Shown here in pieces: positions 36,995 through 46,783 of a stretch of 64,000 nucleotides of DNA (its first letter is position 1; every line of letters starts with the position of its first letter). The notes below the pieces were generated by a model. It did no database searches, was not told where the DNA came from, and was given only the letters and a program-made list of their open reading frames with translations. The stretch is from CAYLYP01 sp964387795 (GTDB taxonomy: Bacteria > Bacteroidota > Bacteroidia > Bacteroidales > UBA7960): contig CAYLYP010000006.1 in NCBI GenBank assembly GCA_964387795.1, positions 1 through 64,000 on the forward strand, read 5' to 3'. A program made the position numbers and the translations under genes.

Positions 36995-37089
36995 TTTAAT
37001 AAAATGGTTCTTATTACGTTAATTTAGAAGGGAAAAATAATAATATTCCGGTTTATTAATTAAATTTGTGCATTAACAAAATTGGTTGT

Positions 37090-37362
37090 ATGGTAAAAGA
37101 ACATATTAAAGACCTGGGAAAAAATTCAGCAGGATATGCATCTACCAGGGAGTTGGTGTTGTACAATGATGATTTCAATACATTTGATTTTGTCATTAAA
37201 TGTTTGATTGATGTTTGTAAACATGAGCCTGAGCAGGCAGAACAATGTGCTTTAATAACTCATTACAAAGGGAGTTGTGGGGTTAAGTGTGGTGATTATG
37301 AGACTTTAGAGCCTTTATACCGTGAATTGTTAAACAGGGGCTTGACCCTAGTAATTGATTGA
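37090..37362 (+). CDS. clpS: ATP-dependent Clp protease adaptor ClpS
   Basis: A 90-residue adaptor that delivers N-degron substrates to the ClpAP-type protease in the cytoplasm. Visible family features are LYNDDFNTFDFVIKCL, with the NDD acidic residues that bind the substrate N-terminus, and ALITHYKGSCGV, with the binding-pocket histidine. An upstream TTG at 37066 would add eight residues, but it lies inside a TAAATTTG box (37061-37068) that fits the -7 consensus, so the ATG at 37090 is preferred. The rather Cys-rich strand (GSCGVKCGDY) is unusual but does not touch the key residues. Confidence 0.88.
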   Translation: MVKEHIKDLGKNSAGYASTRELVLYNDDFNTFDFVIKCLIDVCKHEPEQAEQCALITHYKGSCGVKCGDYETLEPLYRELLNRGLTLVID

Positions 37363-37404
37363 TAACAGACTTAAAACGTAATTGGTTCATTAATAACATA
37401 ACAT

Positions 37405-37869
37405 ATGACCTGGTTCTTAATTATTAGCCTGATTCTGGTAGGAATCATTTTATTGTTGCTTGAAATTTTGGTGATTCCCGGAGCTACTGTTGTTGGGTTA
37501 GCCGGAGGGGGAATGATTGCAGCTGGTGTGTATTTTGCATTTACTGACTTTGGAGTTTGGGCAGGAGCATTAACATTATTGGGGGCATTAGTTATCAGCA
37601 TTGTTTCTATTGTTCTGGCATTAAGGTCTAAAACATGGAACAAGGCAGCCCTGGATACAGAAATTGACGGTAAGGTAAATGTAATTGATCCGGATTCCAT
37701 TCATGTTGGAGATGAAGGTGTAACAGTATCAAGGTTAAACCCATTTGGGAAAGCACTTTTTAATGACAATTATTTTGAGGTTGTATCAAAGGATAACCTG
37801 ATTGATCCCAATCAGCAGATTGTTGTAGTGAAAATAGACGGGAATAAAATTATTGTAAAACAAAAATAA
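37405..37869 (+). CDS. NfeD-like membrane protein
   Basis: A 154-residue protein with three membrane helices (about 4-25, 28-48, 52-74) followed by a soluble OB-fold domain (about 88-152: IDGKVNVIDPDSIHVGDEGVTVSRLNPFG...NKIIVKQK). This is the short NfeD form, without the serine-protease domain. NfeD proteins are encoded next to flotillins and act with them in membrane-domain organisation. The adjacent floA gene starts 9 bp downstream, so the two form an operon. Confidence 0.88.
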   Translation: MTWFLIISLILVGIILLLLEILVIPGATVVGLAGGGMIAAGVYFAFTDFGVWAGALTLLGALVISIVSIVLALRSKTWNKAALDTEIDGKVNVIDPDSIHVGDEGVTVSRLNPFGKALFNDNYFEVVSKDNLIDPNQQIVVVKIDGNKIIVKQK

Positions 37870-37878
37870 GCAAACAAT

Positions 37879-38874
37879 ATGGAGCAAAATGTACTGGTTT
37901 TAATTGGATTTGCCATAGCAGCGATCTTTCTACTGTGGCTGTTATTTTATTTTGTGCCACTTGGATTGTGGTTCTCAGCAAGGCTTTCAGGGGTAAGGAT
38001 ATCCCTAATCCAACTGGTATTAATGAGATGGAGAAAGATACCCCCATCAGAAATTGTAAATAACCTTATTGCAGCAACAAAAGCAGGTCTGAAACTGAAC
38101 AGGAATGACCTTGAAGCTCACTTCCTTGCCGGTGGCAGGGTAAGGGCAGTTGTTAATGCTTTGATTTCGGCTGATAAGGCAAACATTCCCCTTGACTTTA
38201 AGAGTGCGACAGCTATTGACCTTGCAGGTCGTGATGTACTTGAAGCAGTTCAAATGAGTGTTAACCCAAAGGTTATCAACACCCCTCCAGTTGCAGCTGT
38301 AGCTAAGGATGGTATCCAGCTTATTGCAAAAGCCAGGGTAACCCTAAGGGCGAATATTAAACAATTGGTAGGTGGAGCAGGAGAAGAAACCATCCTTGCC
38401 AGGGTTGGTGAAGGTATAGTTACCTCTATTGGTTCTGCCCGTAGCCATAAAGAAGTTCTTGAAAACCCGGACAGCATATCAAAGGTTGTTCTTGCAAAAG
38501 GCCTTGATTCAGGCACTGCTTATGAAATCCTTTCCATTGATATTGCTGATATTGATGTGGGTAAAAACATTGGTGCGATGCTTCAGATAGACCAGGCAAT
38601 GGCTGACAAAAACATTGCCCAGGCAAAAGCAGAAGAGCGTCGTGCAATGGCCGTTGCAGCTGAGCAGGAGATGAAAGCGAAAGCACAGGAAGCGCGTGCA
38701 AATGTTATCCAGGCTGAAGCTGAAATTCCAAAAGCCTTAGCAGATGCATTCAGAAGCGGGAACCTTGGCATCATGGATTATTATCGTATGGAGAATGTAA
38801 AAGCTGATACCAATATGAGAGATGCAATCTCAGGGAAACCTGGTAGTAAGACTGACAAGCCAGAAGAAAAATAG
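37879..38874 (+). CDS. floA: Flotillin-like protein FloA
   Basis: A 331-residue protein with a hydrophobic N-terminal membrane anchor (about 5-28), a conserved SPFH/flotillin-like domain (about 40-215, including IQLIAKARVTLRANIKQLVGGAGEETILARVGEGIVTSIGS) and an Ala/Glu/Lys-rich coiled coil (about 240-295). The order and the length of about 330 residues are those of FloA, which scaffolds functional membrane microdomains. It is the second gene of the nfeD-floA pair and is followed by a terminator. Confidence 0.95.
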   Translation: MEQNVLVLIGFAIAAIFLLWLLFYFVPLGLWFSARLSGVRISLIQLVLMRWRKIPPSEIVNNLIAATKAGLKLNRNDLEAHFLAGGRVRAVVNALISADKANIPLDFKSATAIDLAGRDVLEAVQMSVNPKVINTPPVAAVAKDGIQLIAKARVTLRANIKQLVGGAGEETILARVGEGIVTSIGSARSHKEVLENPDSISKVVLAKGLDSGTAYEILSIDIADIDVGKNIGAMLQIDQAMADKNIAQAKAEERRAMAVAAEQEMKAKAQEARANVIQAEAEIPKALADAFRSGNLGIMDYYRMENVKADTNMRDAISGKPGSKTDKPEEK

Positions 38875-38894
38875 GCTTTTAGTAATATCATTGA

Positions 38895-38934
38895 AAAGAG
38901 AGGTTAAGGAGTTTCTTTAATCTCTCTTTTTTTT
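38895..38934 (+). terminator. Terminator after floA
   Basis: AAAAGAGAGGTTAAGGA (38895-38911) pairs imperfectly with the downstream TTTAATCTCTCTTTT (to about 38930), and eight T follow. It lies 21 bp past the floA stop. Confidence 0.8.
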
Positions 38935-39004
38935 AATAAAAAATGGATTTTCACTTTGAGCTTTTAAAATAGATGCTTTCCTTTGTAAATTATTTCTATT
39001 CAGC

Positions 39005-39409
39005 ATGGACAAGAGGTCAAAATACTGGTTTGTTTTAGTAGTTGTTTTCTTAGGGATAGGATTGTTTTTTATACTTAGGTATTCAAACACTTCAGTACCT
39101 ATGAAAAGGATCAGGATACAAGATATTGATACCTCACTGGTGTTCAGGATACAGATGATGCCTCCCAGCCAGACTGTATATGGTTTGAACCTTGAGTTTA
39201 GTGGTAGCCTGGAGGGCACTATATTGGTGGCACTTAATGAAGATGGGCAAAACGAAATATATCAGATAAAACTGAATGAGAAAAACATCAGGGATAAATA
39301 TACCTTTGATTGGTATGTGCCTTATTGTGAATTAAAAATTATCCCCCTGACTTATGAAAGTGGAGATGTTTTAATAAAATACAGATTTCTTTCAACAAGC
39401 GTAAATTAA
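39005..39409 (+). CDS. Small membrane-anchored protein of unknown function
   Basis: A 134-residue protein with one N-terminal membrane helix (about 8-24, YWFVLVVVFLGIGLFFIL) and an exported beta-rich domain (SQTVYGLNLEFSGSLEGTILVALNEDGQNEIYQIKLNEKN) reminiscent of a small beta-sandwich. I do not recognise a family. It has its own upstream gap after the floA terminator, and ends 24 bp from the convergent UspA gene. Confidence 0.65.
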   Translation: MDKRSKYWFVLVVVFLGIGLFFILRYSNTSVPMKRIRIQDIDTSLVFRIQMMPPSQTVYGLNLEFSGSLEGTILVALNEDGQNEIYQIKLNEKNIRDKYTFDWYVPYCELKIIPLTYESGDVLIKYRFLSTSVN

Positions 39410-39433
39410 TGCTGCTCTTAGGAGGCCGTTTTA

Positions 39434-40315
39434 TTAGAAATATGTCTCTCCCGGCAAATCATAAGCATGAAAAGCAAGTAATGGGATATTGGAATGGAAG
39501 AGCATTTGTTTTGTGAGGCCAAATTGGTAAACGCTTTCAAATAGCCTTTTTTTCTTTGTAGCCATAGCAATCAGGTCAATATGCAGGCTTTCGATACAGG
39601 TATTAAGAGATTCGAGGATGTTTTTTCCTTCCAGTAATAAAAACTCATAACATCCATAAGGGACTTCGTTAGTGATTTTTTCTTTGTAATGCTCAAAGAC
39701 CTGGCGTGCTTTACTAATATCGCCGCGGGAATCAATATGTACTACAGATATTTTTGCATTAAATGCTGATGCGAAGAAGGTAAGCTTTCGCATAGATTCA
39801 ATATCTGTATCTTCAAAGTCGGTTGCAAAAAGTATATGAGAGATATTCTGGCTTGTATTATGAGCTGGAATTGCCAATACGGGGATGTTTGTCCTTGAGA
39901 TGACACTACTTGTGTTGGAACCGATATTAATTCTGTCAAATTCACTTTTGCCTTTTGTTCCCATAACAATAAGGTCAATATTCCTGAATTCGGCATATTT
40001 AACAATTCCGGTTGTAGTGGTGTCAATGCTCACCAAAGTTTGGCACAACAGTTCATCAGGTTCGGGATTAAGCTGTCGGCTTAGCAGGCGCAGCCTTTCT
40101 TCGAAAGAAGAAATAACGTCATTAAGGTCTTCCTCAAAGATTTGGCCAATTGTTGGATAGTCGGCAACAGCCATTCTTGCAGGAGTCATCTTAGGTTGTG
40201 CAAGAGCGTGGTAGAACAAACAACTGGCACCTAAGTTTCTGGCGATTTTAGTCCCAAATTCGGCTGCACGGATTGAATGTGGAGAAAAGTCCACGGGGAT
40301 AAACAGTTTTTTCAT
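39434..40315 (-). CDS. Tandem universal stress protein (UspA family)
   Basis: A 293-residue cytoplasmic protein made of two Usp domains (about 1-145 and 150-290). The first domain ends with GTKGKSEFDRINIGS, which fits the G-2x-G-9x-G(S/T) nucleotide-binding motif of ATP-binding Usps. The equivalent in the second domain, ATKKKRLFESVYQFG, has lost the first glycines, so only the N-terminal domain is predicted to bind ATP. Usp proteins respond to starvation and stress. Its promoter is predicted at 40427-40458, with a leader of about 105 nt containing the inverted repeat CTCATTT/AAATGAG near 40374-40392. Confidence 0.9.
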   Translation of the reverse strand: MKKLFIPVDFSPHSIRAAEFGTKIARNLGASCLFYHALAQPKMTPARMAVADYPTIGQIFEEDLNDVISSFEERLRLLSRQLNPEPDELLCQTLVSIDTTTTGIVKYAEFRNIDLIVMGTKGKSEFDRINIGSNTSSVISRTNIPVLAIPAHNTSQNISHILFATDFEDTDIESMRKLTFFASAFNAKISVVHIDSRGDISKARQVFEHYKEKITNEVPYGCYEFLLLEGKNILESLNTCIESLHIDLIAMATKKKRLFESVYQFGLTKQMLFHSNIPLLAFHAYDLPGETYF

Positions 40316-40426
40316 GTCTTTTAAGTTTTATTGTTATGCAGCAGTGTTCCCTTTCAGGGAAAGAAGGGATAACTCATTTATGAAAAATGAGCTCATGATT
40401 ATGATTTCTTAGGGTATCGCTATTGA

Positions 40427-40458
40427 CAAATGTACTAAATAGGTTATTAAAATTCAAG
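40427..40458 (-). promoter_or_regulatory. Promoter of the universal stress protein gene
   Basis: Minus-strand -33 box CTTG (plus 40455-40458), 20-bp spacer, and -7 box TACATTTG (plus 40427-40434). This matches 11 of 12 consensus positions. Transcription would start near 40420. Confidence 0.5.
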
Positions 40459-40634
40459 GATTTGACCCAAATTATTTATCATATATTGTTTATTGTTTGA
40501 AATTCGATTTTAAACAGATGTATGGGTTCACCTGACTTGATATTTCTTTTGGTTTAAGGTGTGTGGAATGTGATTTGTTGGTATTTTTAACAAGGCAAAT
40601 CATCAAAACCTTTAATAATTTTTGACATGGGGTA

Positions 40635-40667
40635 TTTCTGTTATCCAATATTTTAGGTTTATCTTTG
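40635..40667 (+). promoter_or_regulatory. Promoter of the vWA/M48/rarA operon
   Basis: TTTC at 40635-40638, 21-bp spacer, TATCTTTG at 40660-40667 (11 of 12 positions). The start of transcription near 40674 leaves a 35-nt leader before the TTG at 40709. Confidence 0.5.
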
Positions 40668-40708
40668 TCTGGACAAGATTCATGTTTTATTTTTAAAATC
40701 TTTTTACT

Positions 40709-42802
40709 TTGGGCATTAAAATCATATTTGATTATCCGTGGTGGTATATTATCTTATGTCTTTTGGCCGGGGCTATATATTCACTGATTTTATACAGGAA
40801 AAACAAAAGGGAATCATTACCGGTATGGCTGAATGCTTTGTTGGGCGCAGTTCGTTTTGTTGCGGTTTTTGTTATCTCTTTTTTGTTGCTTTCACCAATG
40901 ATAAGGCAGCGAAAGAATGAAATAGAGAAACCGATAATTGTTTTTGCCCATGACAATTCTTCATCTATTATGTCTGTTGCGGATTCAAATTTTTTCAGAA
41001 ATGATTATAAAGACTTGTTAGACAAAACAATAAAGCAATTAAATGAAACCTATGATCTGAAATATTTTTCATTTGGCGAATCATTAAAAGAGACTTATTC
41101 GGATAGCATGCGCTTTGATGAAAAGCTAAGTGACCTTTCACTGGTGTTCAGCGAGGTATCAAAGCGTTATACCAATCGAAACGTTGGGGCTATTGTATTT
41201 GCAAGTGATGGTATTTATAACAGGGGTATGAACCCGCTCTATCAAACAGAGGACCTGCCATATCCTGTTTATACGGTTGCCCTTGGTGATACAATCAGAT
41301 ATAAGGATTTACTAATAAAAGAAGTAAAACACAACAGGATTGCATTTTCGGGGAACGTTTTTCCCGTGAATGTTAATATAGAAGCCCTGGAGGCAAAGGG
41401 TCAAAAAGCCATTGTAAGTATATCAAAAGACAATAGGATTCTTTCACGTGAAGAAAGGAGTGTTTCGGATGATGATTTCTTTGTTACTGTCCCTTTCCAG
41501 CTTGAAGCTTCTTCAGTAGGTATTCAGCGTTACCATGTTGAAGTTGCTGTTGTTGAAGGAGAAAAGACTATCAGTAATAATGTTCAGGATTTTTTTGTTG
41601 AGGTGATAGATAGTCGCCAGAAGATACTAATTCTAGCCCAGTCTCCCCATCCTGATTTGGGTGCATTAAAGATGTCTCTTGATGCAAATGATAATTATGA
41701 AACTGAACTTCAATTCATTGAGAATTTCAAAGGCAATATAAATGATTACAATCTTATTGTTTTGCATCAATTGCCCTCAGACCGTAATTCTATGAAAAGC
41801 ATTATGGCAGAGATTGTCAGGAATCAAACTGCAGTATTGCTTATCGTTGGGACGCAGACAGATGTCAATGCTATGTCAGGATTATTCCCGGGATTGGATT
41901 TTAATCTCAGGTCAAACAACTATAATGAGAGCTTTGCAATAATAAATAATGCATTCCCTTTGTTTTCGCTACAGTCAGGGACAATAGATGCCTTAGAGTC
42001 TTTTCCTCCACTGTTTACAAAATTTGGGAACTGGAGGTTTCCTGCCAATACGTTTGCATTGATTTATCAAAAGATTGGTTCAGTGGCAACCGAACAGCCA
42101 TTGATGTTTTTTACCAGTAGTCAGGGTTGTAAGCTTGGGGTGCTGGGAGGTGAAGGTATCTGGAGGTGGAGGTTGACAGATTTTCTTAAAAATAACAACC
42201 ATCAGGTATTTCAGGAATGGCTGTTTAAAACCATTCAATATCTTGCAGTTGATGAAGAGAAAAGCCCATTTAAAGTGAAAACCCAATCTTCATTTAATGA
42301 GAATGAAAATGTCATTTTCGATGCACAGGTTTATAATCCATCTTACGAACTGATCAATCAGCCTGAAGTGTCCCTTATTATCAGTGATGAAGAGGGGAGA
42401 AGCTATTCTTATGTTTTTTCAAGAACTGCTGATTCATATACCCTGAATGCTGGTGGTTTTTTGCCCGGCCTGTATTCATATAAAGCTTCGGTGAAAATGG
42501 ACAGTAAGATATTAACAGCATCCGGACAGTTTTCTGTTTCAGCTTTAAACCTTGAAGAAATAAGGACAATAGCCAATCATAGATTACTTTATCAAATAGC
42601 AAACAAAAGCGGGGGTCAAATGGTTTATCCAAAAGAAATAAACATGCTGTCCGAAATGCTAAAAGGCAGGGAAGATATCAGGCCTGTGATTTATCAGCAA
42701 AAAAGGTTTGATGATATGATTAGCTTTAAATGGTTGTTTGGGATTATTATCGGCTTGTTTGCTTTTGAATGGTTTATGAGGAAATATTTTGGAAGTTATT
42801 AA
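40709..42802 (+). CDS. Membrane protein with vWA-like domain
   Basis: A 697-residue protein read from a TTG (no in-frame ATG precedes the first helix). Two membrane helices lie at the N-terminus (about 10-26 and 42-62), then a periplasmic vWA-like domain beginning with VFAHDNSSSIMS, where D-N-S-S-S fits the DxSxS MIDAS metal site. A long beta-rich region and a glutamine-amidotransferase-like segment (LIVLHQLPSD..., about 345-430) follow, and one helix closes the C-terminus (about 674-690). The layout resembles the BatA/BatB-type conserved membrane proteins of Bacteroidota. Function unknown. It starts a tight operon with the M48 protease and rarA. Confidence 0.78.
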   Translation: MGIKIIFDYPWWYIILCLLAGAIYSLILYRKNKRESLPVWLNALLGAVRFVAVFVISFLLLSPMIRQRKNEIEKPIIVFAHDNSSSIMSVADSNFFRNDYKDLLDKTIKQLNETYDLKYFSFGESLKETYSDSMRFDEKLSDLSLVFSEVSKRYTNRNVGAIVFASDGIYNRGMNPLYQTEDLPYPVYTVALGDTIRYKDLLIKEVKHNRIAFSGNVFPVNVNIEALEAKGQKAIVSISKDNRILSREERSVSDDDFFVTVPFQLEASSVGIQRYHVEVAVVEGEKTISNNVQDFFVEVIDSRQKILILAQSPHPDLGALKMSLDANDNYETELQFIENFKGNINDYNLIVLHQLPSDRNSMKSIMAEIVRNQTAVLLIVGTQTDVNAMSGLFPGLDFNLRSNNYNESFAIINNAFPLFSLQSGTIDALESFPPLFTKFGNWRFPANTFALIYQKIGSVATEQPLMFFTSSQGCKLGVLGGEGIWRWRLTDFLKNNNHQVFQEWLFKTIQYLAVDEEKSPFKVKTQSSFNENENVIFDAQVYNPSYELINQPEVSLIISDEEGRSYSYVFSRTADSYTLNAGGFLPGLYSYKASVKMDSKILTASGQFSVSALNLEEIRTIANHRLLYQIANKSGGQMVYPKEINMLSEMLKGREDIRPVIYQQKRFDDMISFKWLFGIIIGLFAFEWFMRKYFGSY

Positions 42803-42814
42803 TCTTTTTTGGTT

Positions 42815-44056
42815 ATGGAACATCATACAGTCATATTCTGGGTTATCATTGCGATATTGATAACGGACTATGTTTTCAATTTTATCATCGGACGCCTCAA
42901 TCAGTCATGCTGGGCGGCTGTATTGCCTGATAAGCTTAAAGGGATTTATGATGAAGAAAAATATCGCAATTCAATGGAGTATAGCAAGGCCAATTATAAG
43001 TTTGGTTTGTTGTCAGGCTTTTTTTCCTTTGTAGTTATCATGGGGATGTTGTTTTTTGAAGGTTTTGCTTTTGCTGATGGGGTTGCCAGGCAGATATCGC
43101 AAAACCCCATTGTAATAGCACTGATTTTCTTTGGAGGGCTTACATTCCTTTCAGATTTTATTGGAATCCCTTTTGACCTTTACGATACTTTTGTTATTGA
43201 AGAACGTTTTGGTTTTAACAGGACTAGCCTCAGGACGTGGTTCTTAGATAAATTAAAAAACTACCTCCTTGTTGGGGTGTTGGGTGGTGGTCTGGTTGCC
43301 CTATTGATATGGTTTTATCAGATTGCGGGAGATTGGTTTTGGCTCTATGCCTGGATTGTCATGAGCGCTTTTTCAATTTTTATCACAATGTTTTACAGCT
43401 CTTTGATTGTGCCTTTGTTCAATAAGCAAACACCACTTGAAGATGGGGCACTCAGGGATGGCATTGAGTCGTATGCCAAAAAGGCCGGATTCAAGCTTGA
43501 CAATATATTTGTGATTGACGGGTCAAAGCGGAGCAGTAAGGCAAATGCCTATTTTAGCGGCTTAGGCCCCAAAAAACGCATTGTCCTTTATGACACCCTG
43601 ATAAAAGAGCATACAGTAGATGAGCTTGTGGGGGTATTGGCGCATGAAATTGGTCATTATAAAAAGAAACATACCCTGAAGGGGATGATTGTATCAATAC
43701 TGCATAATGGGATTTTGCTTTATCTGTTTGGGCTTTTTGTAAGCCATCCAGCCCTGGCAGCTGCACTTGGGCTTAGTGTGCCTTCATTTCATATTGGGGC
43801 ATTGGCATTTGGTTTGTTATATGCTCCCGTGTCCTCATTGCTGGGTATTGCAATGAATTATGTCTCAAGGAAGCATGAGTTTCAGGCCGATCGCTTTGCT
43901 GCTGAGACTTTTAAAGCCCAACCGCTTATGGAGGCATTGAAGAAACTTTCGGTGAATAACCTGAGCAACCTGACCCCTCATCCGGCTTATGTTTTTGTAA
44001 ACTATTCGCACCCTCCTTTGATGCAAAGGCTGGAGCATCTTGAACAATTTAAGTAA
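42815..44056 (+). CDS. M48-family metalloprotease (CAAX prenyl protease 1/Ste24 type)
   Basis: A 413-residue inner-membrane zinc protease from the ATG at 42815 (a TTG at 42809 adds two residues). Membrane helices lie at about 5-25, 65-88, 105-125, 150-175, 180-205, 290-310 and 325-345. The catalytic HEIGH motif is His277-His281, followed after the last helix pair by SRKHEFQADRFA, which supplies the third zinc ligand (Glu). The length and the N-terminal helices match the Ste24/M48A family, which cuts membrane or misfolded proteins. It lies between the vWA-like gene and rarA. Confidence 0.93.
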   Translation: MEHHTVIFWVIIAILITDYVFNFIIGRLNQSCWAAVLPDKLKGIYDEEKYRNSMEYSKANYKFGLLSGFFSFVVIMGMLFFEGFAFADGVARQISQNPIVIALIFFGGLTFLSDFIGIPFDLYDTFVIEERFGFNRTSLRTWFLDKLKNYLLVGVLGGGLVALLIWFYQIAGDWFWLYAWIVMSAFSIFITMFYSSLIVPLFNKQTPLEDGALRDGIESYAKKAGFKLDNIFVIDGSKRSSKANAYFSGLGPKKRIVLYDTLIKEHTVDELVGVLAHEIGHYKKKHTLKGMIVSILHNGILLYLFGLFVSHPALAAALGLSVPSFHIGALAFGLLYAPVSSLLGIAMNYVSRKHEFQADRFAAETFKAQPLMEALKKLSVNNLSNLTPHPAYVFVNYSHPPLMQRLEHLEQFK

Positions 44057-44068
44057 ATCCTGGTTATT

Positions 44069-45343
44069 ATGGCAAATATGACGTATCAGCCCCTGGCAGA
44101 TAAACTCAGGCCGGTAGGCTTATCCGATTATCTTGGGCAAAAACATCTGGTTGGGGAAGGGGCTGTACTCCGCAGGGCTATAGATACTGGCAATATTCCT
44201 TCAATGATTTTCTGGGGACCTCCCGGAGTGGGGAAAACAACCCTTGCATATATGATTTCCCGTCAGCTTCAAAAACCTTTTTATACACTAAGTGCAATCA
44301 GTTCGGGAGTGAAAGAGGTGAGGGCAGTTATTGCACAGGCAGAAGAACAGGGAGGGAATGCAGTCCTGTTTATTGATGAGATACACAGGTTTAGCAAAAC
44401 ACAACAGGATTCATTGCTTGGTGCAGTTGAAAAAGGAATTGTTACGCTTATAGGGGCAACAACTGAGAATCCTTCCTTTGAGGTGATTTCGGCCCTTTTG
44501 TCAAGATGCCAGGTTTATATTTTAAAAGACCTTGATGTTGAAGATTTGACAAGCCTGTTGGATAAAGCTAAAGCGTATCTTGAAAAAGAAAATAACTGCC
44601 ATATTGAAATCGAGGAAACTGAGGCCTTATTGAGGGTGTCAGGGGGGGATGCCCGAAAGCTGCTTAATGCCATTGAACTATGTGTACAGGCCCAAAGCGG
44701 GGAAAAAAGGGTTTTGAACAATGAGAAAGTGCTGGCAGTGATTCAGCAAAACATGGCTTTATATGATAAGGGCGGAGAGATGCATTATGATATTATATCT
44801 GCTTTTATTAAATCAATGAGAGGAAGCGATCCAAATGCAGCGGTATATTGGCTTGCCAGGATGATAGAAGGGGGTGAAGACCCAAAATTTATTGCAAGGC
44901 GTATGCTTATCCTTGCTTCTGAGGACATCGGCAATGCAAACCCCAATGCACTCTTACTTGCCAATAGTTGTTTTCAGGCTGTAACTACAATCGGGATGCC
45001 CGAGAGCCGCATTATTTTATCCCAAACAGCAGTTTATCTTGCCTCTTCACCCAAGAGCAATGCTTCCTATATGGCCATCAACAATGCATCAGCCCTGGTG
45101 CAGAAAACAGGTAACCTTCCTGTTCCTTTGCACCTGCGTAATGCGCCTACCAAGCTAATGGAAAAAATTGGTTATGGAAAGGCCTATAAATATGCCCATG
45201 ACTTTGAAGGTAATTTTGCAGAACAGGAATTTCTGCCGGATGAACTTTCCGGAACAAGCTTATATAAGCCAGGAAATAATCCCAGAGAAAACGAAATAAG
45301 GGCACGATTAAGGAGTCTTTGGGGCAAAAGATACAAGTATTAG
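44069..45343 (+). CDS. rarA: Replication-associated recombination protein A
   Basis: A 424-residue AAA+ ATPase of the RarA/MgsA/WRNIP1 family that acts at stalled replication forks in the cytoplasm. The N-terminal LADKLRPVGLSDYLGQKHL is typical. Walker A is GPPGVGKTT (about 50-58), Walker B LFIDEIHRF (about 103-111), sensor 1 IGATTENPSF and the arginine finger region LLSRCQVY. The C-terminal tetramerisation domain contains DPNAAVYWLARMIEGGEDPKFIARRM. It ends the vWA/M48/rarA operon, 12 bp after the M48 gene. Confidence 0.95.
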   Translation: MANMTYQPLADKLRPVGLSDYLGQKHLVGEGAVLRRAIDTGNIPSMIFWGPPGVGKTTLAYMISRQLQKPFYTLSAISSGVKEVRAVIAQAEEQGGNAVLFIDEIHRFSKTQQDSLLGAVEKGIVTLIGATTENPSFEVISALLSRCQVYILKDLDVEDLTSLLDKAKAYLEKENNCHIEIEETEALLRVSGGDARKLLNAIELCVQAQSGEKRVLNNEKVLAVIQQNMALYDKGGEMHYDIISAFIKSMRGSDPNAAVYWLARMIEGGEDPKFIARRMLILASEDIGNANPNALLLANSCFQAVTTIGMPESRIILSQTAVYLASSPKSNASYMAINNASALVQKTGNLPVPLHLRNAPTKLMEKIGYGKAYKYAHDFEGNFAEQEFLPDELSGTSLYKPGNNPRENEIRARLRSLWGKRYKY

Positions 45344-45515
45344 GTTTGGATGTGAAATCGCCCGCAGGGGTCTTATTTTTGATTTTTGGCCAATATTTTT
45401 GTTTTCATCGGAATGGACTTTTGAAATATAATTTTTTTCTTTGTTTTGGTTGGGATATTTTTTGAACGAACCATGTTCAAGTATTCTGGTCAATCCAAAA
45501 TAAAATCACAGATAA

Positions 45516-46694
45516 ATGAACCAAAGGGAATTGTTTTTAAGGTATGTGGCACAAACATCAGATGCGCCATTGGCTTTTGAAGTAGAGTCGGCCAAAGGGG
45601 TTTGGTTATATGGCCCCGACGGCAAAAAAACGATGGATGTCATATCAGGCATTGCTGTGAGCAATATAGGGCACAGCCATCCTGAAGTATTAAAGGCTGT
45701 TCATGAACAGGCAGATCGGTATATGCACCTTATGGTATATGGTGAAGTAGTTCAGGCCCCACAGGTGCAATTGGCAGCTTTTTTAAGTTCACACCTGCCT
45801 TCAGGCCTTGATAATGTATATTTTGTGAATTCGGGGAGTGAGGCTGTTGAAGGTGCATTAAAACTTGCAAAACGATACACAGGGCGATATGAAATAGTGA
45901 GTTTTAAAAATGCCTATCATGGGAGCACCCAGGGAGCACTGAGTATCATCGGTGATGAATGCATGAAAAACAATTTCAGGCCTTTGATACCCGGTGGCAA
46001 AACGATTGCTTATAATGATATTGCGTCATTAAATGAAATTACTGAAAATACAGCCTGTGTAATTATCGAAAGTGTTCAGGGAGAAGGAGGGGCTATTGTT
46101 CCCGATGTGGCATATATGAAAGCCCTAAGGGAGCGTTGCAATGAAACAGGTGCATTGCTCATCATGGATGAGATACAGGCTGGATGTGGACGTACAGGTA
46201 AATTATGGGCTTTTGAGCATTTTGGTATTGTCCCTGATATCCTTTTGCTTGCAAAAGCATTGGGAGGAGGCATGCCACTGGGGGCTTTTATTGCCTCAAA
46301 AGAGATTATGCATTGCCTTACCCATCATCCGGTGCTGGGTCATATCACCACTTTTGGAGGGCATCCTGTCTGTTGTGCTGCTGCCCTGGCCAACCTGAAC
46401 GTGATAATAAGGGAGAAGCTCTGGGAGCAGGCAGCTATTAAAGAACAATGGTTCCGTGATGCTTTAAAACATCCAGAAATCAAAAATATTTCGGGTATCG
46501 GCCTGATGCTGGCTGTTAAATTAAGTAATGAAAAGAGGGCGCAGCAAGTCATTGCCAGATGTTTGGAAAAAGGATTGTTCACCGATTGGTTTTTATTTGC
46601 CCCTGATTGCCTTCGACTGGCCCCTGCCCTAAATATCAGCCGGGAAGAAGTTGAACAGGCTTGCTCCATAATACTTGAAGCACTGAATGAATAG
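45516..46694 (+). CDS. Class III PLP-dependent aminotransferase
   Basis: A 392-residue cytoplasmic aminotransferase. The PLP-binding lysine is Lys247 in LLLAKALGGGMPLGAF. The phosphate-binding NSGSEAVEGALKLA (about 106-119) and the Asp of LIMDEIQAGCGRTGK (about 213-227) are both present. The subfamily (acetylornithine/ornithine/other omega-amino acid transaminase) cannot be settled from sequence alone, and no arginine-biosynthesis genes are adjacent. It is a single gene with a strong hairpin downstream. Confidence 0.9.
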   Translation: MNQRELFLRYVAQTSDAPLAFEVESAKGVWLYGPDGKKTMDVISGIAVSNIGHSHPEVLKAVHEQADRYMHLMVYGEVVQAPQVQLAAFLSSHLPSGLDNVYFVNSGSEAVEGALKLAKRYTGRYEIVSFKNAYHGSTQGALSIIGDECMKNNFRPLIPGGKTIAYNDIASLNEITENTACVIIESVQGEGGAIVPDVAYMKALRERCNETGALLIMDEIQAGCGRTGKLWAFEHFGIVPDILLLAKALGGGMPLGAFIASKEIMHCLTHHPVLGHITTFGGHPVCCAAALANLNVIIREKLWEQAAIKEQWFRDALKHPEIKNISGIGLMLAVKLSNEKRAQQVIARCLEKGLFTDWFLFAPDCLRLAPALNISREEVEQACSIILEALNE

Positions 46695-46709
46695 ATTTTT
46701 ATAGACATA

Positions 46710-46746
46710 AACAAGCAAGCTGCCTTAACAGGGCAGCTTGCTTGTT
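46710..46746. terminator. Bidirectional terminator between convergent genes
   Basis: A perfect 15-bp stem, AACAAGCAAGCTGCC (46710-46724) and GGCAGCTTGCTTGTT (46732-46746), with a 7-nt loop. It sits between the aminotransferase (plus) and the metalloprotease fusion (minus), which converge here. T runs are short on both sides. Confidence 0.8.
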
Positions 46747-46783
46747 TATATGTATTAAAACCTGTATTTTTTTTATGCTTTAT